NCBI GenBank assembly: GCA_963748985.1
Contig: CAVVKQ010000011.1
Coordinates: forward strand, 62,001 to 126,000
Length of the DNA: 64,000 bases
Direction of reading: 5' to 3'
From: RPQJ01 sp963748985
Lineage (GTDB): Bacteria > Pseudomonadota > Gammaproteobacteria > Steroidobacterales > Steroidobacteraceae
Numbering within the stretch: position 1 is the first letter of the stretch; each line of letters starts with the position of its first letter. The notes beneath the pieces are model-generated. The model did not search any database. It was not told the origin of the DNA and saw only the letters and a list, made by a program, of their open reading frames with translations. The position numbers and the translations under genes were made by a program. Below, one piece after another: positions 9,254 to 17,164 of the stretch.

Positions 9254-9262
9254 GCCGACTCC

Positions 9263-9577
9263 TCAGGCACAGCAAGCGACGCGTTGCGTCGGCTTGCCGG
9301 CACATGCGCCGTCGAGGCAGCGGACGAACTCTGCGACGCAGGCGAGTTCGAGGCGATAGAAGATCTTCTGGCCGCGCTTGTCGCTCGAGACCACGCCCGC
9401 TTCACGCAGCACATCGAGATGCTTCGAGGTGGTGGACCAGCCGAGGCCACAGGCCTCGACGAGATCGCAGACGCAGCGTTCGCCGGCGATGAGGGTGCGT
9501 ACCAGAATCAGGCGTGCCGGGCTGCCCAACGCCTTGAAGACGGCGTCAGGCGCGGTTGGACCAGCTTTCGGGGGCAT
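9263..9577 (-). CDS. arsR: ArsR/SmtB-family metalloregulatory repressor
   Basis: A 104-residue winged-helix repressor that leaves DNA when it binds arsenic(III)-type ligands. The helix-turn-helix region reads GWSTTSKHLDVLREAGVV and is followed by the beta-wing DKRGQKIFYRL. The segment GERCVCDLVEACG corresponds to the ELCVCDL helix whose cysteines bind As(III) in classical ArsR, and further cysteines occur at the C-terminus (DGACAG, ACCA). It is the first gene of the permease-arsE-arsF-arsG cluster, 9 bp upstream of the permease, and a 20-bp palindrome lies 12 bp upstream of its start, consistent with autoregulation. Ligand specificity, inorganic or organic arsenic, is inferred from the neighbours. 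Confidence 0.9.
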   Translation of the reverse strand: MPPKAGPTAPDAVFKALGSPARLILVRTLIAGERCVCDLVEACGLGWSTTSKHLDVLREAGVVSSDKRGQKIFYRLELACVAEFVRCLDGACAGKPTQRVACCA

Positions 9578-9584
9578 GCCGGGA

Positions 9585-9609
9585 ATTGTATTTCGTCATA
9601 TGACGAAAT
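9585..9609 (-). promoter_or_regulatory. Predicted arsR promoter and ArsR operator
   Basis: A perfect 20-bp palindrome, ATTTCGTCATATGACGAAAT, spans 9590-9609. On the minus strand it is followed directly by TACAAT (9590-9585), a good -10 hexamer, with the arsR ATG seven bases beyond. The palindrome therefore fills the spacer between the -10 box and a weak -35 (CATCAT, 9613-9608), the classical place for an ArsR operator that blocks RNA polymerase. The distance puts the predicted transcription start at, or next to, the A of the ATG, so the arsR mRNA would have almost no leader. Confidence 0.7.
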
Positions 9610-9797
9610 GATGTTCGCAGTTTCCGCAATCTGTACGGGAATGGGTACCGCTACAAAAGGCGGCACGCTGCCCGATTCGAAAGGGAGGCTTTCAGCACCA
9701 GTAATTGTCATGAGGCTCCTCATGCGACCCGGCACATAACCGGACGACTGACTGATGTGAGTAAACCCTCAGTGAGGAACGTATTGTTCAAGTCAGA

Positions 9798-9821
9798 TTG
9801 ACGTTTCAGCTGAAACGTCAA
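9798..9821. repeat. Perfect 24-bp palindrome
   Basis: The half-site is TTGACGTTTCAG followed immediately by its exact complement, with no loop. It lies 130 bp beyond the end of the FlgO/TPR gene and about 220 bp upstream of arsR. Without a loop or a following T-run it is a poor intrinsic terminator, so a binding site for a dimeric regulator or a recombination relic is more likely. No regulator of obvious fit is nearby apart from ArsR, whose own operator has a different sequence. Confidence 0.75.
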
Positions 9822-9860
9822 CCTGCGGTGATCAATACGAAATTCGTCACGGCTCGTCGA

Positions 9861-9920
9861 GCGCCGCATAATCGATGTCCCACTGCACGACCATGCGGCG
9901 ACGCTGTTCGGCTCATGGGC
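9861..9920 (-). pseudogene. Fragment resembling the 5' end of the FlgO/TPR gene
   Basis: Read on the minus strand this stretch encodes RRRMVVQWDIDYAALDEP followed by a stop. The intact gene just upstream has SRRKVVQWGIVYAAGAW near residues 24-40. At DNA level about 37 of 43 bases agree over the core. No further similarity is seen past the stop. It looks like the truncated start of a second, paralogous FlgO/TPR gene whose remainder has been lost or replaced by the arsenic cluster. The match is short and found by eye. Confidence 0.5.
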
Positions 9921-9950
9921 TTTCTTTCTCACGCTCTGTGGGCGTGTCGG

Positions 9951-11804
9951 TTAATTCTTACTCGTGCACAACCTCGCGGCACGCTGGTCGACCACCTGCA
10001 CCCGCTCCACGACCGCGACAAAGCGTGGATCGCAGCGGATCGGGTCGAGGCTTGGCATCAGCACCACCCAGGACAGGTCGCTCGTGGCCGTAGGCGCATG
10101 CGACGCGCGCTCGGCGTAATCAACAGCAAGGTGCGGTTCGCCGAGCAACATCAGCAGCACGAGGATGTCGAGCTCGCTGAACATGTTGCCACTCCTGGGG
10201 TCACGGTAGCTGCGCAAGGGAATCTCATGCAGGCGGCGAGCAAAGGCCTTGCGATCGCCGAGTCCTTCCAATGCGTCGAACAGGTCCGCAACCTGCCGAT
10301 CCGCACCTGCGCCCACCGATGCGGCCCAGCGGTCATAGAAGGGACGAGCACGCTCACGATCCCCCAGGATCAGGTACGAGAGCCCGATCACCGAGCTGCA
10401 GAGGATTGCATCGGGCGCGTACTCGAGCGTAGGCAGGCACGCGGCAATCGCATCCTCGTTGCGCCCGGCGATGGCGAGCATCGATGCCAGGTTGCTCGCC
10501 ACGATCAGCGAGCGCGGATCGACCATCGCGGCGCGCTCGAGGGACGCGATGCCCGACTGCAGCTCACCCTTCTCGACGAGCGTCGTGCCCAGCCACTGGT
10601 GGGCGGTGGCCGAAGACGGCCGTAGTTCGATCGCTCGACGGAGCAGCGCCGCCGCCGTCTGCCTGCGTCCCGTCTTGCCCGCGACATTGCCCATTGCCAG
10701 GTAGGACTCGGCTTGCGTCGGGTCCAGCGCAAGCGCTCGCTGTGCGGTGTCCAGGCTGCGCAGCTCGGTGTCACTGGGCGTCAATCGGTTGCTGTAGTCG
10801 GACAGCACCGCGTAGGTCATTGCGAGGCCACCCCAGGCTTCGGCGAACCTTGGATCGGCAGAAATGGCGCGATTGAACGCGTTGATCGCGGCGAAGAGTT
10901 CGTCCTCCTCGCGCACGCGCCACAGCGTGAGTCCGCGCAAGTAGAGGTCGTGGGCCTCGACATTGGTGGTGCCACTGACAGCCACCGCGCCCTCGCCCTT
11001 GCCCAGCACGCGCACCTTGAGTTCCGTGCCGATGGCGCGCGCGATCTCGTCCTGGATCGCAAAAATGTCCTTGAGTTCGCGATCGTAGGTCTCGGACCAC
11101 AGGTGGAACCCGGTCCCTGCGTCGATCAACTGCGCGGTGACGCGCACCCGGTCAGCCTGCTTGCGCACGCTGCCCTCGAGCACCATGCGGACCTTGAGCA
11201 AGGCCGCAATTTCAGCAAGGTCACGCTTCGCGCCCTTGAACTGGAACGACGACGTCCGCGCCGCCACACTGAGCTCGGGCACCTTCGCCAGCACGTTGAG
11301 GATTTCCTCGCTGATGCCGTCCGAGAAGTACTCGTTCTCGGCGTCCCCGGACATGTTCACGAACGGCAGGACGGCGATCGACTTGTCCGGGGCGAGTGAC
11401 GGTGTATTCGCTGCCGCGCCGGGCTGCCCGTTCGATGCCGTAGCGGGCGAGGTTGCATCACCCAGCTGGTCGTAGCGCCAGAAGATCCCTCCGCCCACCA
11501 GGAACAACAGCGTAATGATCGTGAGTTCGGTGCGGCTCAAGCGTTGCTCGCCGCGGTCGCCGTGATACCAGGCAAGGACCAGCATGATCGGCAGACCGAG
11601 CAGCAGCGCGAGGGTCGCCAACTGCAGGATCCGGTCCGGCCAGTGGAAGGTGTCCGTGACGTACTCGAGGCCCTGCAGGAATCCCCAGGCACCGGCGGCA
11701 TAGACGATGCCCCACTGCACGACCTTGCGGCGGCTCAGCTTGGCCCATAGGCCTTGTCCCGTGCGGTCTTCCAGCGGCTCGCTCACTTGCTGATGTTCCC
11801 CCAC
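9951..11804 (-). CDS. Membrane protein with FlgO/TolB-N-like domain and TPR repeats
   Basis: A 617-residue protein with three parts. Residues 1-115 hold two or three membrane helices (about 30-46, 58-80 and 94-110) after a charged start containing SRRKVVQWGIVYAAGAW. Residues about 141-260 form the FlgO-like domain beginning KSIAVLPFVNMSGDAENEYFSDG (TolB N-terminal fold), seen in many orphan membrane signalling proteins and fused elsewhere to adenylate cyclase or OmpR-type DNA-binding domains. From about 280 to 530 there are tetratricopeptide-like repeats such as ADPRFAEAWGGLAMTYAV and ALDPTQAESYLAMGNVAG. No cyclase, kinase or DNA-binding domain is attached here, so the role (scaffold or sensor) is unknown. 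Standing alone, it has a partial copy of its own 5' end downstream. Confidence 0.8.
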   Translation of the reverse strand: MGEHQQVSEPLEDRTGQGLWAKLSRRKVVQWGIVYAAGAWGFLQGLEYVTDTFHWPDRILQLATLALLLGLPIMLVLAWYHGDRGEQRLSRTELTIITLLFLVGGGIFWRYDQLGDATSPATASNGQPGAAANTPSLAPDKSIAVLPFVNMSGDAENEYFSDGISEEILNVLAKVPELSVAARTSSFQFKGAKRDLAEIAALLKVRMVLEGSVRKQADRVRVTAQLIDAGTGFHLWSETYDRELKDIFAIQDEIARAIGTELKVRVLGKGEGAVAVSGTTNVEAHDLYLRGLTLWRVREEDELFAAINAFNRAISADPRFAEAWGGLAMTYAVLSDYSNRLTPSDTELRSLDTAQRALALDPTQAESYLAMGNVAGKTGRRQTAAALLRRAIELRPSSATAHQWLGTTLVEKGELQSGIASLERAAMVDPRSLIVASNLASMLAIAGRNEDAIAACLPTLEYAPDAILCSSVIGLSYLILGDRERARPFYDRWAASVGAGADRQVADLFDALEGLGDRKAFARRLHEIPLRSYRDPRSGNMFSELDILVLLMLLGEPHLAVDYAERASHAPTATSDLSWVVLMPSLDPIRCDPRFVAVVERVQVVDQRAARLCTSKN

Positions 11805-11864
11805 GGACCGAGTCTAGGGAGGTCCTGTACCGATGACCAGTGCAACTCCGCATTGCGGACGACT

Positions 11865-13595
11865 TCAGGGTTGATACCCCGGCCCGCGCACGACTCGTCC
11901 CGGCTTCGCACCCGTGTGCTCTCCGTTGCGGAGCACGGGCACGCCATTGACGACGACGTGCTCCACACCGACCGCATACTGCTTAGGCGAGTCGAAAGTC
12001 GCTTTGTCTGCGATGGTCGCGGGGTCGAAGACGACGACGTCCGCATAGCAATTGACGTCGAGGCACCCGCGGTCCTGCAGCTTCCAGTTGGTCGCCGGCA
12101 GGCGTGTGATGCGGCGGACCGCCTCTTCGAGTGGCATCAGTTTTTCGTCGCGCGAGTACTTGCCCAGCAGGCGCGCGAAGTTGCCATAGGCGCGCGGGTG
12201 CGTGCTCGACTTCATGAACACGCCTTCCGGCGCCAGCGCCTCGGCGTCGGAACCAAGGCTGACCCACGGCTGCGACAGCCCGAGCTTGACGTTGTCCTCG
12301 CTCATCAGGAAATAGATCACCTGCACGCGTGAGTTGTCCTCGATCACGAGGTCGACGATCGTGTCTTCCGCGCTCGTGCCCCGCATCTTCATCACGTCCG
12401 CGAGCGTCTTGCCGGTGAGCGGCTTGAGCGCAGGGTTCTTGAAGCCGACGAGCAGCACGCGCTCCGGCGAGCCCGCCGTGCGAAAGAGGTTCTCTTCCCC
12501 GGCGGGCGGATTGCGAATCTCTTCGATGACGCGTGCACGCTGCTGCGGGTCCTGCAGCCGCGCAATCCAGGCTTCGAGTCCGCCTGCCTGCACCCACAAC
12601 GGCATCGCGGCATCGAAACCGGTCGATCCCGCGGTGTACGTGTACATGTTCGCGCTGACGGCCACGCCCTGCCGGCGAGCCTCCTCGATCTTCGCGATCG
12701 CGCGTGCCATGTTGCCCCAGTTGGCCTCGCCCGCCGCCTTCAGGTGATAGGCCTCACCGTGGCCGCCAGCGGCACGGGTGATCTCGATCAGTTCGTCGAT
12801 CGCCGCCTCGAGCCGGTGGCTTTCGTTGCGCACGTGCGAGACGTACCCACCGCCCGACTCCGCGGCGGCCTTTGCCAGCGCGATCAGCTCGGGCGTCTCG
12901 GCAAAGAATGCCGGCGCATAGATCAGCGAACTGCCGACACCCAGCGCGCCTTCGCGCATCGCCTGTCGCACCAGGTCCTGCATGCGGGCCAGCTCGGCGG
13001 GCGTGGGGTCACGATCTGCTTCCCCGAGCACGTAGACGCGCACGCTCGTCGCGCCGACGAACGATGCCACGTTCAGCGAGATGCCGCGACGCACGAGTGA
13101 ATCGAGGAATTCACCGAGCGTCGTCCAGTCGATGGGGTACTTGATGTCGCCCTGGTGCCGGAGGCTGTCAGCCTTCATCGCGTCGTTGAGCGGACCGCCG
13201 GATTCGCCCTCGCCCATGATTTCCAGCGTGACCCCTTGCTTGAGATCGCTCATGGCGCGGCCATCTGCGATCAATGACTCGTTGGCCCAGGACAGTACGT
13301 TGATGAAACCAGGCGCGACGGCCTTGCCGCTCGCGTCGATCTCGGTCGCCGCCCTGGCACCGGAGAGGTCGCCGACCGAGGCGACGCGATCGCCACGAAT
13401 ACCGATATCGGCGCGCCGACCGGGCGCGCCGGAGCCATCGTAGAGCGTGCCGTTGCGGACGATGAGGTCGTAGGTGTCGGCAGTCTGTGTTGACGTCGTT
13501 GCTGCCGGGCTGGGTCGAGGTGAGCCTGCGCAACCTGCCAATACCGCCGAACATACAAGGGCTGACGCGACCGCAAATCGACGCATGGTGTTCAC
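11865..13595 (-). CDS. Lipoprotein amidohydrolase, N-acyl-D-amino-acid deacylase family
   Basis: A 576-residue amidohydrolase-superfamily protein. It begins with a lipoprotein signal (SALVCSAVLAGC, lipid-modified Cys about residue 22), so it sits in the envelope. The body resembles D-aminoacylase/dihydroorotase-like enzymes: IVRNGTLYDGSGAPGRRADIGIRGDRV, VAPGFINVLSWANESLI, GVTLEIMGEGESG, SHVRNES, and the C-terminal DVVVFDPATI and VEHVVVNGVPVL. The usual metal-binding HxH after the first strand (PGFIDxHTH) is replaced by NVLSW, so metal coordination must differ or activity may be lost. I prefer GTG 13595, with GGAG six bases upstream, over ATG 13586. Substrate is unknown; cleavage of N-acylated D-amino acids or dipeptides is the family expectation. 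Confidence 0.8.
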   Translation of the reverse strand: MNTMRRFAVASALVCSAVLAGCAGSPRPSPAATTSTQTADTYDLIVRNGTLYDGSGAPGRRADIGIRGDRVASVGDLSGARAATEIDASGKAVAPGFINVLSWANESLIADGRAMSDLKQGVTLEIMGEGESGGPLNDAMKADSLRHQGDIKYPIDWTTLGEFLDSLVRRGISLNVASFVGATSVRVYVLGEADRDPTPAELARMQDLVRQAMREGALGVGSSLIYAPAFFAETPELIALAKAAAESGGGYVSHVRNESHRLEAAIDELIEITRAAGGHGEAYHLKAAGEANWGNMARAIAKIEEARRQGVAVSANMYTYTAGSTGFDAAMPLWVQAGGLEAWIARLQDPQQRARVIEEIRNPPAGEENLFRTAGSPERVLLVGFKNPALKPLTGKTLADVMKMRGTSAEDTIVDLVIEDNSRVQVIYFLMSEDNVKLGLSQPWVSLGSDAEALAPEGVFMKSSTHPRAYGNFARLLGKYSRDEKLMPLEEAVRRITRLPATNWKLQDRGCLDVNCYADVVVFDPATIADKATFDSPKQYAVGVEHVVVNGVPVLRNGEHTGAKPGRVVRGPGYQP

Positions 13596-13655
13596 TTGAT
13601 CTCCCCGGTAGCGGACGGCAGCAACGGACAGTTGCGGGTGGACCGCAAGGTGAGT

Positions 13656-14618
13656 TCAGACACCGATCGCGGCCGCGCGGCCGGCCGGCGCACGAACACC
13701 GAGCGCGTGGCAGATGGCCACGGTCAGCTCGGCGCGGTTCAGCGTGTAGAAGTGGAATTCCGTCACCCCGTTCTGCTGCAGGCGCTTGACCTGCTCGATC
13801 GCGCAGCTGGCCGCAATCAGTCGGCGGGTTTCCGGGTCATCCTCGAGTCCGTCAAAGCGGTGCACGAGCCAGTCCGGCACGCTGGTGCCGCAGCGCTTGG
13901 CGAATTTCAGCATGTGCGGGAAACGCGTGATCGGCAGGATGCCCGGCACGATCTCTGCATCGATGCCAGCCGCCGCGCACTGGTCGCGGAAGCGCAGGAA
14001 GGTATCGGTGTCGAAGAAAAACTGGGTGATTGCGCGATTGGCGCCCGCGTCGATCTTCGCGCGCAGGTTGTCGAGATCGAAGCTCGCGCTCGGCGCTTCC
14101 GGGTGCACCTCCGGGTAAGCCGCCACCGAGATGTCGAAGTTGCCGACGCCGTGCAACCCACGCACCAGGTCGACCGCGTACGCGAAACCCTCCGGATGCG
14201 GGCGATACGTGGTCTGGCCGGGCGGCATGTCGCCACGCAGCGCCACGAGGTGGCGCACCCCCATGTCCCAGTAGCCGCGTGCAATGTCGAGAATCTCGCC
14301 AGCGGGCGCGCCGACGCAGGTGAGATGCGGCGCCGGGGTCAACGCGGTCTCGCGGAGGATGCGCGCAACGACATTGTGGGTGCGTTCGCGCGTGGACCCG
14401 TCGGCGCCATAGGTCACCGAAACGAAACGCGGCTTCAGCGGCGCAAGTCGCTGAATCGACTCCCAGAGCAGCTGCTCCATGCCATCGTCGTTGGGTGGGA
14501 AGAACTCGAACGAAACGGCAGGCGTGCCTCGGGAGACGGCTTTATCAACGGTCGCGGCCATCATGGCGATATCTGTTCCTGGAGTCGCAGCCGCCATTTT
14601 CCATGCTTTGCATCGCAA
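13656..14618 (-). CDS. metF: 5,10-Methylenetetrahydrofolate reductase
   Basis: FAD enzyme that reduces methylene-THF to 5-methyl-THF, the methyl donor for methionine synthesis. Typical MetF sequence: VSFEFFPPNDDGMEQLLW, FVSVTYGADGSTRERT, HLTCVGAP, HLVALRGDMPPG, DISVAAYPEVHPEA, KIDAGANRAITQFFFD, and the C-terminal EFHFYTLNRAELT. The start is uncertain: ATG 14618 gives 320 residues with GGGGGGGAC upstream, while the ATG ATG pair at 14564/14561 with AGGAAC upstream gives about 302. It lies 36 bp downstream of hslO in the same direction and complements thyA and folA further right in folate metabolism. Confidence 0.95.
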   Translation of the reverse strand: MRCKAWKMAAATPGTDIAMMAATVDKAVSRGTPAVSFEFFPPNDDGMEQLLWESIQRLAPLKPRFVSVTYGADGSTRERTHNVVARILRETALTPAPHLTCVGAPAGEILDIARGYWDMGVRHLVALRGDMPPGQTTYRPHPEGFAYAVDLVRGLHGVGNFDISVAAYPEVHPEAPSASFDLDNLRAKIDAGANRAITQFFFDTDTFLRFRDQCAAAGIDAEIVPGILPITRFPHMLKFAKRCGTSVPDWLVHRFDGLEDDPETRRLIAASCAIEQVKRLQQNGVTEFHFYTLNRAELTVAICHALGVRAPAGRAAAIGV

Positions 14619-14654
14619 AGTCCCCCCCTGCTGCAGCGACGGGCGCCAAGTCCA

Positions 14655-15569
14655 TCAGTGCACGCCAGTTGCCGCCGGACCGGGGCCCGCGAAAAGCGCA
14701 ACGCAGTCGACTGCATCGAGGCGGTACGCGCGGCTGCAGAATTCACAACGCACCTCGACCTGGCCGAATTCCTCGACCATCGAGTCGACCTCGTCGCGGC
14801 CCAGTGCCCGCAACATGTTCTCGACGCGTTCGCGCGAGCAGCGGCAGCGAAAGAACACCGGGGTCGACTCGAACATCCGTACGTCGTCTTCATTGAACAG
14901 GCGATGCAGCAGCTTCTCGTCGTCGAGATCGGCGAGTTCCTCGCCCGTGACCGTGTCCGCCACCAGCTGCACGCGACGCCATGCATCTTCGACCTCGTCC
15001 TCCGACACGATGCCGGCACCCGATTCCAGCACCCCCGTCGGCTTGGAAGTCACCGGCAAGCGTTGCAGCAGCAGCCCGCTGACGTTCTCGCCATCCGCAT
15101 GCAGCCAGAGTCGCGTAGGCAACTGCTCGGAGCTTTCGAAGTATTCACGCAGGCATTCGCTCATCGAAGAGCCTGCGAGCGGCACGACACCCTGGTAGCG
15201 ATTCGCGGCGCCTTCGTTCTCGACCGTCACCGTGAGCGTGCCGTCACCCGACAACTCGCGCAGGTCCCCGGTAGCGGGCGGCTCACGGAACCGCGCAACG
15301 GCACGCAGGGCGAGCCCATCCGTGCATTCGACTACCATGAGGTGCATGGGGCCTGCGCCGCGCAGCTGCAGCGTCAGCAACCCGTGGAACTTGAGCGTCG
15401 ACGCCAGCAATGCCGCTGCGGCGACGGCCTCGCCGAGAGTGTTGCGCACCTGCTCAGGGTAGTCGTGGTGCTCCATCATGGCTTTCCACGCCGGCCCGAG
15501 ATGCACGAGCTGCCCGCGGAACGGATACCGCTCGAAGACGAACCGACGCAGCGTGTCGACTTCCGCCAT
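14655..15569 (-). CDS. hslO: Redox-regulated chaperone Hsp33
   Basis: Cytoplasmic holdase that is activated when oxidative stress forms disulfides and releases zinc. The 304-residue protein has the Hsp33 core (RGQLVHLGPAWKAMM, LRGAGPMHLMVVEC) and the C-terminal redox switch with CRC at about 242-244 and CEFC at about 275-278, the four zinc cysteines in the usual CxC/CxxC pattern. It starts 7 bp downstream of the fumarase stop, so a fum-hslO-metF transcript is likely. Confidence 0.95.
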   Translation of the reverse strand: MAEVDTLRRFVFERYPFRGQLVHLGPAWKAMMEHHDYPEQVRNTLGEAVAAAALLASTLKFHGLLTLQLRGAGPMHLMVVECTDGLALRAVARFREPPATGDLRELSGDGTLTVTVENEGAANRYQGVVPLAGSSMSECLREYFESSEQLPTRLWLHADGENVSGLLLQRLPVTSKPTGVLESGAGIVSEDEVEDAWRRVQLVADTVTGEELADLDDEKLLHRLFNEDDVRMFESTPVFFRCRCSRERVENMLRALGRDEVDSMVEEFGQVEVRCEFCSRAYRLDAVDCVALFAGPGPAATGVH

Positions 15570-15576
15570 CGAGCGA

Positions 15577-17106
15577 TCAGGCCACGCGAACCGGGATCTT
15601 CAACGTGCGGATCTTCTCCGACCATTCGGCCGGCGCAGTGTTGTGCACCGATGTGCCCTGCGCGTCGACCGCGACTGTGACAGGCATGTCCTTTACGTCG
15701 AACTCGTAGATCGCTTCCATGCCCAGCTCTTCGAATGCGACCACGCGCGACTTGCGGATCGCCTTCGACACCAGGTACGCCGCGCCGCCCACCGCCATCA
15801 GGTAGGCCGCCTTGTGCTTCCTGATCGATTCGATCGCAACGGGACCGCGCTCGGACTTGCCGATCATCACGAGCAGGCCGGTTTTCTCGAGCATCATGTC
15901 CGTGAACTTGTCCATGCGCGTGGCCGTCGTCGGGCCCGCAGGACCCACGACTTCGTCGCGCACCGGATCGACCGGACCGACGTAGTAGATCGCGCGGTTC
16001 GTGAAATCGACGCCGGGTGGCAACCCCTGCCCGCTCGCGAACAGGTCGGCGATGCGCTTGTGCGCGGCGTCACGCCCAGTGAGCATCCTGCCGTTCAGCA
16101 GCAGCGTTTCGCCTGGCTTCCAGCTTGCAACTTCTGCGCGCGTGAGCGTGTCGAGGTCGACCCGCTTCGAGCTGCCTCCTGCCGTCCACGTGACCTTCGG
16201 CCACTGGTCGAGCGACGGCGGCTCGAGCACCGCGGGGCCGCTGCCATCGAGCACAAAGTGCGCATGGCGGGTGGCGGCGCAATTCGGAATCATTGCTACC
16301 GGCTTGGACGCAGCATGGGTCGGAAACAGTTTGAGCTTCACGTCGAGCACGGTCGTGAGTCCGCCGAGTCCCTGCGCACCGATGCCAAGCGCGTTGACCT
16401 TCTCGTACAGCTCGATGCGCAACTCGTCGGCTTTGCTCTGCGGTCCGCGCGCAAGCAGCTCGTGCATGTCGAGCGGCTCCATCAGCGCCTCCTTCGCCAG
16501 CAGCATGGCTTTTTCAGCCGTGCCGCCCACGCCCAGCCCAAGCATGCCGGGTGGGCACCAGCCTGCGCCCATCGTGGGCACCGTCTTGAGCACCCAGTCG
16601 ACGATCGAGTCGCTCGGGTTGAGCATCACGAACTTGGACTTGTTCTCCGAGCCACCGCCCTTCGCCGCAACGGTCACTTCGACCTCGTCGCCCGGGACCA
16701 GTTCGACGTGGAACACGGCGGGTGAGTTGTCCTTCGTGTTCTTGCGCGCGAACAGCGGGTCGTCAACGACCGATGCGCGCAGCTTGTTGTCAGGATTGGT
16801 GTAAGCGAGCCGCACGCCTTCGTTGATCATGTCGGCCAGGCTGCGCCTGGTGCCCCAGCGCACGTCCATGCCCACCTTCAGGAACATGTTGACGATGCCG
16901 GTGTCCTGGCAGAGCGGGCGCTTGCCCTCGGCACACATGCGCGAGTTCGTCAGGATCTGTGCGATCGCATCTTTCGCGGCCGGCGACTGCTCGCGCTCGT
17001 AGGCGCGGCCGAGATGCTCGATGTAATCGAGCGGGTGGTAATAGGAAATGAACTGCAGCGCGTCGGCGACGCTCTGGATGAAGTCGTCCTCGCGAATCAC
17101 GGTCAT
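15577..17106 (-). CDS. Fumarate hydratase class I (iron-sulfur)
   Basis: Oxygen-sensitive [4Fe-4S] fumarase of the TCA cycle, single-chain FumA/FumB type (509 residues). The N-terminal alpha domain has CAEGKRPLCQDTGIVNMFLK, the segment VGTMGAGWCPPGM-like (here TVPTMGAGWCPPGMLGLGVG) and AMIPNCAATRHAHF-like (VAMIPNCAATRHAHF), which carry the three cluster cysteines. The C-terminal beta domain has TGRDAAHKRI and YVGPVDPVRDEVVGPAGPTT. The gene precedes hslO. Its start codon lies 13 bp from an array of GGGGTTA repeats (TAACCCC in the mRNA sense), and no clear Shine-Dalgarno site is visible. Confidence 0.94.
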   Translation of the reverse strand: MTVIREDDFIQSVADALQFISYYHPLDYIEHLGRAYEREQSPAAKDAIAQILTNSRMCAEGKRPLCQDTGIVNMFLKVGMDVRWGTRRSLADMINEGVRLAYTNPDNKLRASVVDDPLFARKNTKDNSPAVFHVELVPGDEVEVTVAAKGGGSENKSKFVMLNPSDSIVDWVLKTVPTMGAGWCPPGMLGLGVGGTAEKAMLLAKEALMEPLDMHELLARGPQSKADELRIELYEKVNALGIGAQGLGGLTTVLDVKLKLFPTHAASKPVAMIPNCAATRHAHFVLDGSGPAVLEPPSLDQWPKVTWTAGGSSKRVDLDTLTRAEVASWKPGETLLLNGRMLTGRDAAHKRIADLFASGQGLPPGVDFTNRAIYYVGPVDPVRDEVVGPAGPTTATRMDKFTDMMLEKTGLLVMIGKSERGPVAIESIRKHKAAYLMAVGGAAYLVSKAIRKSRVVAFEELGMEAIYEFDVKDMPVTVAVDAQGTSVHNTAPAEWSEKIRTLKIPVRVA

Positions 17107-17119
17107 GGCTGCAGAACCA

Positions 17120-17147
17120 GGGGTTAGGGGTTAGGGGATAGTCGGAA
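17120..17147. repeat. Telomere-like GGGGTTA array upstream of fumarase
   Basis: Plus-strand sequence has GGGGTTA at 17120-17126 and 17127-17133, GGGGATA at 17134-17140, then GTCGGAA. The same terminal GTCGGAA follows the array at 18603-18631, which shows the two are copies of one element. In the sense of the fumarase mRNA the array reads as C-rich TAACCCC, immediately 5' of the ATG (17106). Confidence 0.85.
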
Positions 17148-17164
17148 ACGCATTGCGCCGTCGA

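Larger units (their letters stand above)
9610..9950. other. 341-bp intergenic region with two palindromes and a gene fragment
   Basis: This is the only gap over 300 bp. It has a hairpin at 9713-9728 (CATGAGG-CT-CCTCATG), a perfect 24-bp palindrome at 9798-9821, and a stretch at 9861-9920 that resembles the beginning of the neighbouring TPR gene. Base composition looks less GC-rich than the flanks. No convincing complete gene: a 75-codon minus-strand ORF (9735-9508) has an AGGAG five bases before its ATG but runs into arsR out of frame and matches nothing I know. Confidence 0.6.

Noticed and set aside
9508..9735. 75-codon minus ORF before arsR with AGGAG upstream
   Set aside because: First half is not GC-rich and has a fair ribosome site, but it crosses the ars operator and continues into arsR in the wrong frame; no similarity known.
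13596..15680. Plus-strand open frame of 694 codons
   Set aside because: Antisense to metF and hslO, both of which have full family motifs; no recognisable domain.
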